DNA from: Novosphingobium sp. CF614
GTDB lineage: Bacteria > Pseudomonadota > Alphaproteobacteria > Sphingomonadales > Sphingomonadaceae
Assembly (NCBI RefSeq): GCF_900113255.1
Contig: NZ_FOOR01000003.1
Span: 230,351-294,350, forward strand
Length of the DNA stretch: 64,000 nucleotides
Reading direction: 5' to 3'
A program made the translations under genes and the position numbers. Below, in pieces: positions 22,262-31,492 of the stretch. Every line of letters starts with the position of its first letter. Position 1 is the stretch's first letter. The notes under the pieces are model-generated. The model did not search any database and had not been told where the DNA came from. It saw only the letters and a program-made list of their open reading frames with translations.

Positions 22262-23965
22262 TTAGAAAAGCTGGCCGGAAACCATCGCGAGATGATCGGC
22301 GATGGGACCAAGGGCGAGGCTGGGCAGGAAAGTGAGCCCGCCGACGATCAGGATCACCGCGATCAGCAGGCCCACCCACAACGGACCCGTGGTCGGGAAC
22401 GAGCCGGCCGTTTCGGGCGTGTATTTCTTGGCGGCGAGGTTGCCCGCGATGGCGAGCACCGGCACGATCATGAAGAACCGTCCGATCCACATCGCGACCG
22501 AGAGCAGGCCGTTGTAGAACGGCGTGCCGGCGGTGAGCCCGGCAAAGGCGGAACCGTTGTTGCCGGTGCCCGAACTGAAGGCATACAGGATCTCGGAGAA
22601 GCCGTGTGGTCCCTTGTTGAGCGGCCCGGCAAGGCCGTCCGGCAGTACGGCGGAAAGCGCGGTGAGACCCAGGATGCACAGCGGCAGCACCGCGATGGCG
22701 AGCACCGCCAGCTTCACGTCCCTGGCCTCGATCTTCTTGCCGACATATTCGGGCGTGCGGCCGACCATCAGCCCGGCGACGAACACCGCGAGCATGGCGA
22801 AAAGCAGGAAACCGTAGATCCCCGCACCGACGCCGCCGACGACGACCTCGCCCAGCTGGATGTTGAGCAGCGGAATCATCCCGCCCAGCGCGGTGAAGCT
22901 GTCATGCATGGCGTTCACCGCCCCGCAAGAGGCCGCGGTGGTGACCACCGAGAACAACGCGCTCGCGGCCACGCCGAAGCGCACTTCCTTGCCCTCCATG
23001 TTGCCGCCGGCGACACCGAAGTGGTGCAGCACGGGGTTGCCCGAGGCTTCCTGCCAGTACGTCACACCCGCGCCGGCAAGGAACAGCACCATCATCGCCG
23101 CCAGGATCGCCCAGCCCTGCCGGGTGTTGCCCACCGCCTTGCCGAAGCACCAGGTAAGGCCCGCGCCCAACGCGAAGATCGAAAGCATCTGAACGAAATT
23201 GACCAGCGCCGTCGGGTTTTCGAAGGGATGCGCGGAGTTGGCATTGAAGAAGCCGCCACCGTTGGTGCCGAGCATCTTGATGGCTTCCTGCGAAGCGACC
23301 GGGCCGACCGCGATCGTCTGCTTCACCCCTTCGAGGGTGGTGGCGTCGATCGTGCTCGCCAGCGTCTGCGGAACTCCGCTGGCGACGAGGAACAAGGCAT
23401 AGATGACACAGAGCGGCAGCAGCAGGTAGAGCGTCACCCGGGTGCAGTCGGCCCAGAAGTTGCCCAGCGTCCCGGCCTCCCGCCGCGCGAAGCCGCGAAA
23501 CAGCGCGAAAGCGATCGCGATGCCGGTCGCCGCCGACAGGAAGTTGTGGATCACCAGCCCCACCATCTGGCTGAAATTCGACAGCGCGACTTCGCCGGAA
23601 TACCATTGCCAGTTGGTGTTGGTGGTAAAACTGATCGCGGTGTTCATCGCACCGTCCGCCCCGATCGCGGCGAGGCCGCGGGGATTCAGCGGAAGCACCG
23701 CCTGCAGCCGCAGGACGGCATAAGTGAACAGCAATACGACCAGCTGGAACAGCAGCATGTGCAGCGCATACCGGCGCCAGCCCTGTTCCGCGTTCGGATC
23801 GATCCCGGCAAGGCGATAGAAGCCCCGCTCGACCGGTCCCAGCACGCGGTGCAGGGGCGTTTCGCGGCCTTCGTAAAGCGCGAAAAGCCACATACCCATG
23901 GGTTTGGCCAGCACGACGACGAGAGCCGTGTATAGGAGGATAAGGGTCCAGCCCTGAACGGTCAT
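22262..23965 (-). CDS. kdpA: KdpA, K+-binding and translocating subunit
   Basis: 567 residues, about ten membrane helices. It belongs to the superfamily of K+ transporters and carries four degenerate selectivity-filter repeats: [48 protein letters not shown] and [15 protein letters not shown]+ enters through this subunit. It starts with ATG 23965, 11 bp after the kdpF stop. Confidence 0.97.
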   Translation of the reverse strand: MTVQGWTLILLYTALVVVLAKPMGMWLFALYEGRETPLHRVLGPVERGFYRLAGIDPNAEQGWRRYALHMLLFQLVVLLFTYAVLRLQAVLPLNPRGLAAIGADGAMNTAISFTTNTNWQWYSGEVALSNFSQMVGLVIHNFLSAATGIAIAFALFRGFARREAGTLGNFWADCTRVTLYLLLPLCVIYALFLVASGVPQTLASTIDATTLEGVKQTIAVGPVASQEAIKMLGTNGGGFFNANSAHPFENPTALVNFVQMLSIFALGAGLTWCFGKAVGNTRQGWAILAAMMVLFLAGAGVTYWQEASGNPVLHHFGVAGGNMEGKEVRFGVAASALFSVVTTAASCGAVNAMHDSFTALGGMIPLLNIQLGEVVVGGVGAGIYGFLLFAMLAVFVAGLMVGRTPEYVGKKIEARDVKLAVLAIAVLPLCILGLTALSAVLPDGLAGPLNKGPHGFSEILYAFSSGTGNNGSAFAGLTAGTPFYNGLLSVAMWIGRFFMIVPVLAIAGNLAAKKYTPETAGSFPTTGPLWVGLLIAVILIVGGLTFLPSLALGPIADHLAMVSGQLF

Positions 23966-23976
23966 CCGGCCCTCCC

Positions 23977-24066
23977 TCAGAATCGCTCGGGCCGCAGCAG
24001 CACGGCGACGAGGTAGAGGAGAAGGAAGCCGGCGGTCGCGCCGGCGAGAACGATGGGAAGCGTCAT
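23977..24066 (-). CDS. kdpF: KdpF, small stabilising subunit of the Kdp ATPase
   Basis: 29-residue single-helix peptide: [19 protein letters not shown] then [10 protein letters not shown]. The length, the hydrophobic helix and the C-terminal LLRPERF ending are those of KdpF, a lipid-like stabiliser in the KdpFABC complex. It sits immediately upstream of kdpA, the standard place. Confidence 0.92.
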   Translation of the reverse strand: MTLPIVLAGATAGFLLLYLVAVLLRPERF

Positions 24067-24076
24067 GGAAGTCACC

Positions 24077-24160
24077 TCAGGCCTTTTCGCAAAGCCGCAC
24101 GAAGGCGAGCGTCAGCAGGAAGAGGCCGGCGAGCACCGCCAGCCAGAGTAGATCGTTCAT
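24077..24160 (-). CDS. 27-residue membrane peptide preceding kdpF
   Basis: MNDLLWLAVLAGLFLLTLAF then VRLCEKA: one hydrophobic helix with a short polar tail. Its ATG overlaps the stop of the 102-residue gene upstream (ATGA), and its stop is 10 bp before the kdpF start, so it is part of the kdp transcript. It is not KdpF, which follows as a separate gene. It may be a second small subunit or regulator of the Kdp complex; the function is unknown and inferred only from position. Confidence 0.75.
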   Translation of the reverse strand: MNDLLWLAVLAGLFLLTLAFVRLCEKA

Positions 24161-24465
24161 GGCTTGAAATCCGTTGGACGGGTGAAGTGCGGGGGAAGCG
24201 GGATGTCCAGGAATAGCCCCGGCCCCACGAAAGCGAGCGCCAATCCGCCGCACAGCAGGAACACGACGCCGGTACAGACCGCCAGTTCGGCGATGCTTGC
24301 CGAATGCGGCGCGGGCGTTGTCGCCATGCGATGAGCCGCCAGCGCCAGGCGCCAGCAAGCGGCCAGCAACGACAGACCGAGCCCGCGCAACGCGATCTCC
24401 GCCGGCCACCAGCGGCGGCCGGCGCGCAAGGCGGCAAATCTTCCGGATAGCTGGGTTCGGACCAT
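24157..24465 (-). CDS. Membrane protein leading the kdp operon, function unknown
   Basis: 102 residues with hydrophobic segments at about 26-45 (LRGLGLSLLAACWRLALAA) and 60-85 (ELAVCTGVVFLLCGGLALAFVG), ending with a short polar tail. It is the first gene of the kdp transcript and is linked by an ATGA overlap to the 27-residue peptide gene. The ATG at 24465 follows a weak ttgag ribosome binding site. I do not recognise a named family. Its position implies a role in K+ uptake or Kdp assembly. Confidence 0.7.
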   Translation of the reverse strand: MVRTQLSGRFAALRAGRRWWPAEIALRGLGLSLLAACWRLALAAHRMATTPAPHSASIAELAVCTGVVFLLCGGLALAFVGPGLFLDIPLPPHFTRPTDFKP

Positions 24466-24549
24466 CTCAAGGCAACTCCCGATGGGTCATGTCGGGAATC
24501 CAGGTGGACCTTGGGGCCGTTAAGGTTCCACGGGAAATTCGGGCGTTCG

Positions 24550-24570
24550 CATAAAGATTCCATAAAGTTC
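24550..24570 (-). promoter_or_regulatory. Candidate KdpE operator: tandem TTTATG repeat, 11-bp period
   Basis: On the minus strand the gap reads TTTATG-N5-TTTATG (on the plus strand CATAAAGATTC followed directly by CATAAAGTTC). OmpR-family regulators such as KdpE bind tandem half-sites spaced about one helical turn. The E. coli kdp operator, as I remember it, has TTTATA-N5-TTTACA with the same period. The site is 85-105 bp upstream of the first kdp-operon gene and 37 bp upstream of the divergent kup gene, so it could influence both. Confidence 0.55.
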
Positions 24571-24606
24571 GTGGTCCCGTTCACCACGCGCGCGTAGAGC
24601 GCTGCC

Positions 24607-26490
24607 ATGAGCGATACACCGGCGCGTGGCGCCCACCAAGAAAGTTTAGCCACTCTTGCGATCGGCGCGATCGGCGTGGTGTTCGGCGACATCGGCACTT
24701 CGCCGCTCTATGCGCTGAAGGAGAGCTTCATCGGCCACCATCCGCTGACGGTGGACCAGCCCCATATCTTCGGCGTCATTTCGCTGATGTTCTGGACGAT
24801 GACGCTGATCGTTACCGTGAAGTATGTTTTCATCGTCCTGCGCGCCGACAACCAGGGCGAGGGCGGCAGCCTCGCGCTGCTGGCCCTGATCGCGCGCCGG
24901 CTCGGCGAAAACCGCTGGAGTCCGCTGATCGTGATCCTGGGCGTGGTGGCGACCGCGCTGTTCTATGGCGATGCCATCATCACCCCGGCGATTTCGGTCC
25001 TTTCGGCGGTGGAGGGGCTCACGATCGTGCACCAGGGTTTTGCCGAATGGGTCCTGCCGATCTCCATCGCCATCCTGATCGGCCTGTTCTCGATCCAGTC
25101 GCGCGGAACCTCGGCGGTCGGCAAGCTGTTCGGCCCGATCATCATCGTCTATTTCGTGGTGCTCGCGCTGCTGGGAGCGGTTTCCGTCGCGAAGACGCCC
25201 GAAGTGCTCGCCGCGCTGAGCCCGGTCCATGCCGTTGGGTTCTTCCTCATCAACCCGACGCTCGCCTTCCTCGCGCTCGGGTCCGTGGTGCTGGCGGTGA
25301 CCGGGGCCGAGGCGCTTTACGCGGACATGGGCCATTTCGGGCGCAAGGCGATCATGATCTCGTGGCTCTACGTCGCGTTTCCGTGCCTGCTCATCAATTA
25401 CCTCGGGCAAGCCGCGCTGGTCATGCGCGAGCCGGATCTGATCGAGAATCCGTTTTTCCTGCTGGCGCCGGAATGGGCTCGCCTGCCGCTGGTCGTGCTG
25501 GCGACGCTGGCGACGATCATTGCCAGTCAGGCGGTCATTTCCGGGGCTTATTCAGTGTCGCAGCAGGCGGTACAGCTCGGCTACCTGCCGCGTCTGAAAA
25601 TCCTGCACACCAGCGCGAAGGCCGCCGGCCAGATATACATCCCGATCATCAACTGGGGCTTGCTGGTCATGGTGATCGCACTGGTGATCGGCTTCGGAAG
25701 CTCGAGCAGCTTGGCGGCGGCCTACGGCATCGCGGTCACCGGCACGATGGTCATCACCGCTTGCATGCTGGGCATACTCACGTTCGCGGTCTGGAAGTGG
25801 CATCCCCTGCTCGCGGGCCTGGTGACCGCGGCATTCCTGGCCATCGACGGAATCTATTTCGCCTCGAACATGACCAAGGTTCCCGATGGCGGCTGGTTCC
25901 CGCTGCTGGTGGCCGCAGTGGTCTTTACTTTCCTGACCACCTGGGCATCGGGGCGCCGCCTGATGCGCGACCGCCTGGCCGAGGATAGCCTGCCCTTCAA
26001 CGTGTTCCTCAATTCCGTTGGTGAAAAAGTACGCCGCATCGCCGGGACTTCAGTCTTCCTCGCCTCGAGCCGCGAAGGCGTTCCTCCGGCCTTGCTTCAC
26101 AACCTGAAGCACAACCATATCCTGCACGAGCGCGTGGTGATCCTCACGGTCGTCAACGAAAGCGTGCCGCACATCCCGGATCAAGAACGATGCGAAGTCG
26201 AGGCACTCGGCCTGGGCTTCTACCGCCTGATGCTGCGCTACGGCTTCATGGACGAGCCGGACATTCCCGCCGTCCTGGCACGCGAGGAGCGGGCCGGCGG
26301 TCCATTCAAGGCCATGGAGACGAGCTATTTCCTCTCCAGGCAGACCCTGATTCCCTCAAGTCGTCCGGGGATGGCGATCTGGCGCGAGAAGCTCTTCGCG
26401 TGGATGGTGCGCAACGCCCAGAGCGCGATGGAATTCTTCAAACTACCCACGAACCGCGTAATCGAGCTGGGCAGCCAGCTGGAGATTTGA
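24607..26490 (+). CDS. kup: Low-affinity K+ transporter Kup
   Basis: 627-residue K+:H+ symporter of the KUP/HAK/KT family. The signature GVVFGDIGTSPLYALKE is at residues about 20-36, followed by eleven more membrane helices to about residue 445. ADNQGEGGSLALLALI, FYGDAIITPAISVLSAVEGL and GAEALYADMGHFG are family blocks. The cytoplasmic C-terminal domain (about 450-627) ends with FKLPTNRVIELGSQLEI. It is divergent from the kdp operon, which puts constitutive and inducible K+ uptake side by side. Confidence 0.96.
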   Translation: MSDTPARGAHQESLATLAIGAIGVVFGDIGTSPLYALKESFIGHHPLTVDQPHIFGVISLMFWTMTLIVTVKYVFIVLRADNQGEGGSLALLALIARRLGENRWSPLIVILGVVATALFYGDAIITPAISVLSAVEGLTIVHQGFAEWVLPISIAILIGLFSIQSRGTSAVGKLFGPIIIVYFVVLALLGAVSVAKTPEVLAALSPVHAVGFFLINPTLAFLALGSVVLAVTGAEALYADMGHFGRKAIMISWLYVAFPCLLINYLGQAALVMREPDLIENPFFLLAPEWARLPLVVLATLATIIASQAVISGAYSVSQQAVQLGYLPRLKILHTSAKAAGQIYIPIINWGLLVMVIALVIGFGSSSSLAAAYGIAVTGTMVITACMLGILTFAVWKWHPLLAGLVTAAFLAIDGIYFASNMTKVPDGGWFPLLVAAVVFTFLTTWASGRRLMRDRLAEDSLPFNVFLNSVGEKVRRIAGTSVFLASSREGVPPALLHNLKHNHILHERVVILTVVNESVPHIPDQERCEVEALGLGFYRLMLRYGFMDEPDIPAVLAREERAGGPFKAMETSYFLSRQTLIPSSRPGMAIWREKLFAWMVRNAQSAMEFFKLPTNRVIELGSQLEI

Positions 26491-26494
26491 TGCC

Positions 26495-26530
26495 TTCGTC
26501 CCATGGAGATGCGGTTCTCCATGGGACGAA
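26495..26530. terminator. Strong hairpin between kup and the methyltransferase gene
   Basis: A perfect 15-bp inverted repeat (TTCGTCCCATGGAGA and its complement) with a 6-nt loop begins 5 bp after the kup stop. It has no T-run, but its position between convergent genes and its stability suggest a bidirectional terminator. Confidence 0.65.
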
Positions 26531-26568
26531 AGGAAGCGAACGGAACTATTCACCCGATCAGGGGCCGT

Positions 26569-27390
26569 TCAGAGAATTGCGGCTACCGTGCGCTGGAAGG
26601 GCGGGACGGTCAGCCCGTCGGCCCTGCCGCTGAAGTACTTTTCCCGGGCAGCGCCAAGGGTCAGGGGTTCGACCTGGCTGAACCCCAGCTCGGACAGCAT
26701 ATCGGTCATTTCTTCAACCGAGATGTAGGAGGTGAAGGGCACTATGCCTCGCCGGGCATCGGCCCCGTCTTCCTTGGCACCCGGCTCCACGATCGTGACG
26801 ACGATCTCCGATCCCGAGGGCCGCTCGCTCGCCCAGCGCAGTGTCTGACGGATCGCATCGCGCGTCAGATATTGCGTCACGCCGAGCCAGGAGATGAAGC
26901 ACGGCTCGTCAGCCGCGAAACCGGCGTCAGCCAGCGCGCTTTCAAGCGACATGCGTTCGAAATCGCACGGCACGTAGCGCACGTGATGCGGCGTCTCCAG
27001 ACCCAACGTCTCGATCCGCCGCCGTTTCCACGCCTGAAATGGAGGATCGTCGACTTCGTAAACGATCATCGAACCCAGCTGGTCATCCATTCGCAGCCCG
27101 TAGGAATCGAGCCCCGCTCCCAGCACGACATACTGATGCAACCGTTGACGTGCCTGGGCAAGGCGGTCTTCCGTGAAGCGGCTGCGCAACACGCATGTCG
27201 ATGCGAGCTGGGGCGGAACTTTCGCGTAGAAAGCCTCGATCTCCCCTTCACTCATCTCGAGCAGCCGCCCCGCGAACTGGTCGCGGAAAATCTTGGGTTC
27301 GGCTCCCTGGAGGAAGTGACCCGCCCGGAGAGCGGCCGCCATGAACGCGGTGTGGTGAACTTCCGACAGGCTATCTGCGCTAGATGACAT
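26569..27390 (-). CDS. SAM-dependent methyltransferase, LCM/PPM (TIGR00027) family
   Basis: 273 residues. The SAM-binding motif I is VVLGAGLDSYGLRM (near 89-102) with the acidic strand VYEVDDPPFQAWKRRR after it. This is characteristic of leucine-carboxyl-methyltransferase-like enzymes, which in bacteria often modify secondary metabolites or polyketide carboxyls. HHTAFMAAALRA at the N-terminus and SWLGVTQYLTRDAIRQTL also fit. Substrate unknown. It starts 63 bp downstream of the TonB-dependent receptor gene on the same strand, so the receptor, this enzyme and possibly the MFS gene may form one uptake or modification unit. Confidence 0.82.
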   Translation of the reverse strand: MSSSADSLSEVHHTAFMAAALRAGHFLQGAEPKIFRDQFAGRLLEMSEGEIEAFYAKVPPQLASTCVLRSRFTEDRLAQARQRLHQYVVLGAGLDSYGLRMDDQLGSMIVYEVDDPPFQAWKRRRIETLGLETPHHVRYVPCDFERMSLESALADAGFAADEPCFISWLGVTQYLTRDAIRQTLRWASERPSGSEIVVTIVEPGAKEDGADARRGIVPFTSYISVEEMTDMLSELGFSQVEPLTLGAAREKYFSGRADGLTVPPFQRTVAAIL

Positions 27391-27453
27391 TCAAACTCTC
27401 CGTTTAGTTCACGTCCCCAAGATACAGCCGAACCCGGCCCGCATGATGATCGC

Positions 27454-29877
27454 CTATTCCCCTTCGCCGAACCGGACCCTGATCCGTGCGCCGTACATGC
27501 GCGGCTGACCAAGATAGCCCGTGTCGAAACCGAAGCTGTTGAACAGTCCTTGAACATAAGTTCGCGTGAATTGATTCGTCACGTTAGTAGCGAACAATGC
27601 CAGATCCACGGGTTGGCCGCCAATGTTGCGCCAATCCAAATTGAGGTCGAGCTGCTTGATCGGCGTGGACCTGCCGGTCGGGCCGCCCGTCAGATATGCG
27701 GAAGTATAGCGGTAGAAGGCCGCCAACTCGATCTTGCCGAGATCCTCGGATGTCGGAACGGTGAAAGTCCCGCCGACGTTCGCGCTCCATTTGGGGGCGA
27801 GTTCCAGGGGGCCGCCGACCGCCGGGGCCTGCCTGACCTCATACTCCGAAAATGGGTAAGTAGTGAAATCGGGAAGATCGAGGGCTTGAATCTTGGTGTT
27901 CAGGTAAGTTGCCGCAGCGTCCACGCGGAACAGACTGCCGAAACGCAACTGCCCATCGAAATCGACACCATACATGCGTGACTTGCCGGCATTGATGACC
28001 GAGGTGCCGCTTGGCAAAAGCCCCTGATTGTCCGTCAGGCCCAAGAGAATTTGCTGATCGGTCAATTTCGAATAGAAGCCGGCGAAGTTGAGATTGCCCG
28101 ATACCGTGCCCCTGAAGCTCAGCTTCGCGCCGACTTCGAAGTTGTCGAGCTTCTCCGGACGGTAGAAGGGAACGCCAGCAAGAGCGAATGGCGTGACGCC
28201 GCCCTGCTTGTAGCCGCGCGAATAGGTGGCGTATGTCATCATATCGCCGATCGGGCTGTATTGCAGCGTGAGGGTCCAGGTTGGCTTCTTGTCCGACGTC
28301 CGTCCGGTGAACACGCAATTGGTGGCGATGGGATACCCCGTGGAGCATGCCTCCGGGTTCGTCGGCGTGGCGTTGGGTGTCGGAGCTACGAACGTGAAGG
28401 GCGTGGCAGGGCGATACGAATAGTCGAAGCCCTGGGCCATCCCTTTCGATCGGTCATAAGTATAGCGAATGCCGCCGGTCAGCTTCAGCTGGTCGGTCAG
28501 TTCATAAGTAGCCTGACCATAAGCCGCCATGTTGATGAACTCGATCGAGCCCTTGTTAGGGCTTGCCGGGCCGCTCATGCAACGCGAGTTCGCGAGGGTG
28601 GTGAAACCGCTGATGAGGCAAACCGCACCGATCGACGGGCTCTCGGAGGCAGTGAGCCCGCCGGGAGTGCTGTGCTCAAAGTAAAGGCCGAACTGATAGT
28701 TGAGCCTCTCCGCACGCCCCTGGAATTGCAACTCTTCCGTAAAGTTCTTCTGGTCGCTGGTGTGGTAACCATCCGGATTGAAGGAGAAAGCCGTCGAAAT
28801 ATAGGATTTCAGGGCCGGTATCAGGAAATTTGTTCCAAAGATGTCCTGCCGCAGATCCTGGATGAACGTCGAATAGGAGGTGATGTTCTTGACCGTGAGG
28901 TTATCGGTCGCAATCCATGTCGTGGTATTGATAACCTGGAATTGCTTGGTCATCGCGCGGGGGTTGATAAGCTTCTGTTCGATCTGCCACCGCTCGTCGC
29001 TGGCATTGAGGCGATTGACTTGCGGAACCGCGAAAAAGCCGAACCCGGCACTCGGATTGGCGCGAAAAAGCTGGGGGACCGAGCCATTGGTGTCCGAATG
29101 CATATACGAGACGATCGTATAGTTTTCGAGTTCCGGGCTGAGATCGAGGACGAGGCTGCCGCGCACGGCGACGTAGTCCGTATCATAGAATCGCTTCGGG
29201 CCGATGCCCGAGACGTTGTGGACATAGCCGTCGCGGGTCTGGCGATCGACGCCGAGACGAACGCGGGCCCAGGACGCCAGTGGTGCGTTCAACACGCCTT
29301 GAACGCGGAACATCTCGTAATTGCCGTAAGACCCTTCGAGATAGCCTTCGAAGCGATCGGTCGGCTTGCGCGGCGTCAGGATGACGGCGCCGCCCGTGGT
29401 GTTGCGTCCAAACAGCGTGCCTTGCGGACCTTTCAGCACCTGCACGTTCTGCAAATCGAACAGGCTGCCCGGACCGGCACCGTCGCCGCCCTGCAGCGAA
29501 AGCCCGCTGCCGCGCGGCGCCACGACTTCGCCGAAGTAAGTGCCGACGGCTGCCGAGGTGCGCAGCTGCTGAGAGAAGCCGCGAATCGCGAAGCTGGATT
29601 GTTCGGAGGAGTAGCGGGAATCCACGGAAAGACCGGGAACGACTTTGGCGAGATCCTCGCTGGACGCGATGTTCGACTTGGTCAGGCGGTCCTGGTCGAC
29701 CACGGAGATCGAAATCGGCACGTCCTGCAAGCGCTCTTCGATGCGGCGGGCGGTGACGATGATGGGCTGCTCATCGGAAACGGTGCCCTCCGTCGATTGC
29801 GCGAACGCCTGCCCTCCCGCGATGAACTGAAGCGACGCGGTAGCGAAAAGAGCCAAACGATAGTAGCGGCGATTCAT
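27454..29877 (-). CDS. TonB-dependent outer-membrane receptor
   Basis: 807 residues from ATG 29877, with a gaggaa ribosome binding site and a clear signal peptide (LALFATASLQFIAGGQAFAQ). The plug domain follows: IIVTARRIEERLQDVPISISVV, RGFSQQL, LKGPQGTLFGRNTTGGAVILTP. A beta-barrel ends GARIRVRFGEGE. There is no N-terminal STN domain, so this receptor transports but does not signal through an anti-sigma factor. The ligand is unknown; this large group takes up iron complexes, plant compounds or glycans in sphingomonads. The MFS gene upstream could carry the same compound across the inner membrane. Confidence 0.92.
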   Translation of the reverse strand: MNRRYYRLALFATASLQFIAGGQAFAQSTEGTVSDEQPIIVTARRIEERLQDVPISISVVDQDRLTKSNIASSEDLAKVVPGLSVDSRYSSEQSSFAIRGFSQQLRTSAAVGTYFGEVVAPRGSGLSLQGGDGAGPGSLFDLQNVQVLKGPQGTLFGRNTTGGAVILTPRKPTDRFEGYLEGSYGNYEMFRVQGVLNAPLASWARVRLGVDRQTRDGYVHNVSGIGPKRFYDTDYVAVRGSLVLDLSPELENYTIVSYMHSDTNGSVPQLFRANPSAGFGFFAVPQVNRLNASDERWQIEQKLINPRAMTKQFQVINTTTWIATDNLTVKNITSYSTFIQDLRQDIFGTNFLIPALKSYISTAFSFNPDGYHTSDQKNFTEELQFQGRAERLNYQFGLYFEHSTPGGLTASESPSIGAVCLISGFTTLANSRCMSGPASPNKGSIEFINMAAYGQATYELTDQLKLTGGIRYTYDRSKGMAQGFDYSYRPATPFTFVAPTPNATPTNPEACSTGYPIATNCVFTGRTSDKKPTWTLTLQYSPIGDMMTYATYSRGYKQGGVTPFALAGVPFYRPEKLDNFEVGAKLSFRGTVSGNLNFAGFYSKLTDQQILLGLTDNQGLLPSGTSVINAGKSRMYGVDFDGQLRFGSLFRVDAAATYLNTKIQALDLPDFTTYPFSEYEVRQAPAVGGPLELAPKWSANVGGTFTVPTSEDLGKIELAAFYRYTSAYLTGGPTGRSTPIKQLDLNLDWRNIGGQPVDLALFATNVTNQFTRTYVQGLFNSFGFDTGYLGQPRMYGARIRVRFGEGE

Positions 29878-29919
29878 AAGTTTTTCCTCCCCAAAAAACT
29901 CCCCGCAGGCGCTCTTTAT

Positions 29920-29932
29920 GGCAACCGTTACC
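29920..29932. promoter_or_regulatory. Possible LacI-type operator upstream of the TonB-dependent receptor
   Basis: GGCAACCGTTACC is a near-perfect 13-bp inverted repeat (GGyAAC-C-GTTACC), 43 bp before the receptor start. The AACCGTT core resembles LacI/GalR-family operators. No LacI gene is in the window. The 180-bp gap (29878-30057) holds no other clear signal. Confidence 0.3.
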
Positions 29933-30057
29933 GGGTAGTCGCCGCACAATGTTGCGCGAGTCGGTCCAAAGGGCAAGGAAATAATAGTAGTTGCAATGAT
30001 ATTCTCGGCGGCAGCGATCGTGCCCCGCTCAACGGCGCGTCGATGCCCGCCCGCGCG

Positions 30058-31359
30058 TCAGGCGCTCTCTTCCGACAGCACCGTTTGCCCCCGCTTCATC
30101 GCCCGGTTCTGCTCCGGATGCACCGAGGACCCCGCCTGCCATTGGGGATAGCGCGGCAGTGTCAGAATCAGGACTCCGGCGATGAAGCAGCCGATCATGC
30201 CGACAATGACGAAGGTGTCGTAGCCGCCCGTCCAATCGTAAATCAGGCCGGCAAGAAACGGGCCCAGCGCTCCTCCGATGGCAATCAGACTGCCCATGAA
30301 ACCGAAAATGGCGCCGTAGTTCCGAAGCCCCCCGAAGCGCGAAGTCAGGTAGCCGCAGATCTGCAGCTTGGTCCCGGCCGAATAGCCGCTAATCATCATC
30401 GCGATGAAGATCAGCAGCGGCGTGCGCACGCCATCGAGCAGCAGCGCGAACGCCAGCGCCGTGATCCCCAGCGTGATGCCGCCCACCCAGTTGGCACGAT
30501 AGCGATCCATCAGCGCGCCCGTCACCACGTTGCCAGCCATTCCGGCGATGCCGCTGAGTCCCGCCAGCAAAGCGGCGAACTCGCGGCTGAGGCCGGCATC
30601 GATCATGATCGGAATCTGGTGCACGGCCAGGGCCATCGTCAGCAGCATCAGCAGCAATGTCGATATCGCGATGCGCCAAAGCGCGGGGTTGCGCCACGCC
30701 TGCGCGATCGACAGGCCATCGAGCACAACGGCGTCACGCGCCGCCTTCGCTTTGCGCGCCGAAGGGCCGCGGGCGTCGTCCAGGAACAGCCAGCACAGCA
30801 GCAAGGTTACGCCGCCCCAGCCGAAACCGAGAATGAGGTAGGCCTGGCGCCAGCCGAAGCCGTCGATCAGCCAGGTGGACAGAGACGGGATCACCGTCTG
30901 CGCGACACCGGATCCCACCAGCGTCATCCCCAGTGCCAGCCCACGCCCCGCATCGAACGCGCGCGCCACGGCTCCCGTCCAGATGCTCATCATCATCGAG
31001 ACATGCGCAAGGGCGTAGAAGGTCCACAGGCACGCCCACAACAATATCGAACCGTTGGCCAGGCTGAAGGCCGCCGTGGCCAGGGACATGATAATCACGC
31101 CCGGCAGCGCCAGCCGCCGCGGGCCGTAGCGATCGACCAGCATGCCGGCAAAGGGCGACAGCAGCAGTACGACAACTCCCGCGATCGCCATGCCCATCGT
31201 CAACGTGGCCCGGCTCCAGCCGAATTCCGTGCCGAGCGGACCGATGAATGTGCCGAAACCCGACATCACCACCGACAGGAAGGACAGGCCGGCGGCCGCC
31301 GTCAGGACTATGGACCAGCCCCTTTTCCATTCCTCCGTGACTTTCAGCGCAGTGTTCAA
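30058..31359 (-). CDS. MFS transporter, monocarboxylate/OFA-like
   Basis: 433 residues, 12 predicted helices. The N-terminal GWSIVLTAAAGLSF and FGTFIGPLGTEFGWSRATLT, the loop motif GMLVDRYGPRRLALPG and the helix 5 block LVGSGVAQTVIPSLSTWLID match the oxalate:formate/monocarboxylate group. The chosen start is a TTG at 31359 because AGGAGAGGA lies 6 bp before it; a GTG at 31401 would add 14 unlikely residues. The stop is 180 bp before the TonB-dependent receptor gene on the same strand. Probable role: inner-membrane uptake of an organic acid or of the receptor's cargo. Confidence 0.85.
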   Translation of the reverse strand: MNTALKVTEEWKRGWSIVLTAAAGLSFLSVVMSGFGTFIGPLGTEFGWSRATLTMGMAIAGVVVLLLSPFAGMLVDRYGPRRLALPGVIIMSLATAAFSLANGSILLWACLWTFYALAHVSMMMSIWTGAVARAFDAGRGLALGMTLVGSGVAQTVIPSLSTWLIDGFGWRQAYLILGFGWGGVTLLLCWLFLDDARGPSARKAKAARDAVVLDGLSIAQAWRNPALWRIAISTLLLMLLTMALAVHQIPIMIDAGLSREFAALLAGLSGIAGMAGNVVTGALMDRYRANWVGGITLGITALAFALLLDGVRTPLLIFIAMMISGYSAGTKLQICGYLTSRFGGLRNYGAIFGFMGSLIAIGGALGPFLAGLIYDWTGGYDTFVIVGMIGCFIAGVLILTLPRYPQWQAGSSVHPEQNRAMKRGQTVLSEESA

Positions 31360-31492
31360 GATCGGTCCTCTCCTCGCGGCCCGGCCAACACCGGTGCCCA
31401 CTTGCGCATGACCGCCACGACGGTCGCAAGTATATTATGTCGATGCGCCAGCAATCGCTTTCCGCACGCAAGACACCGTATCCAGTGCAATA

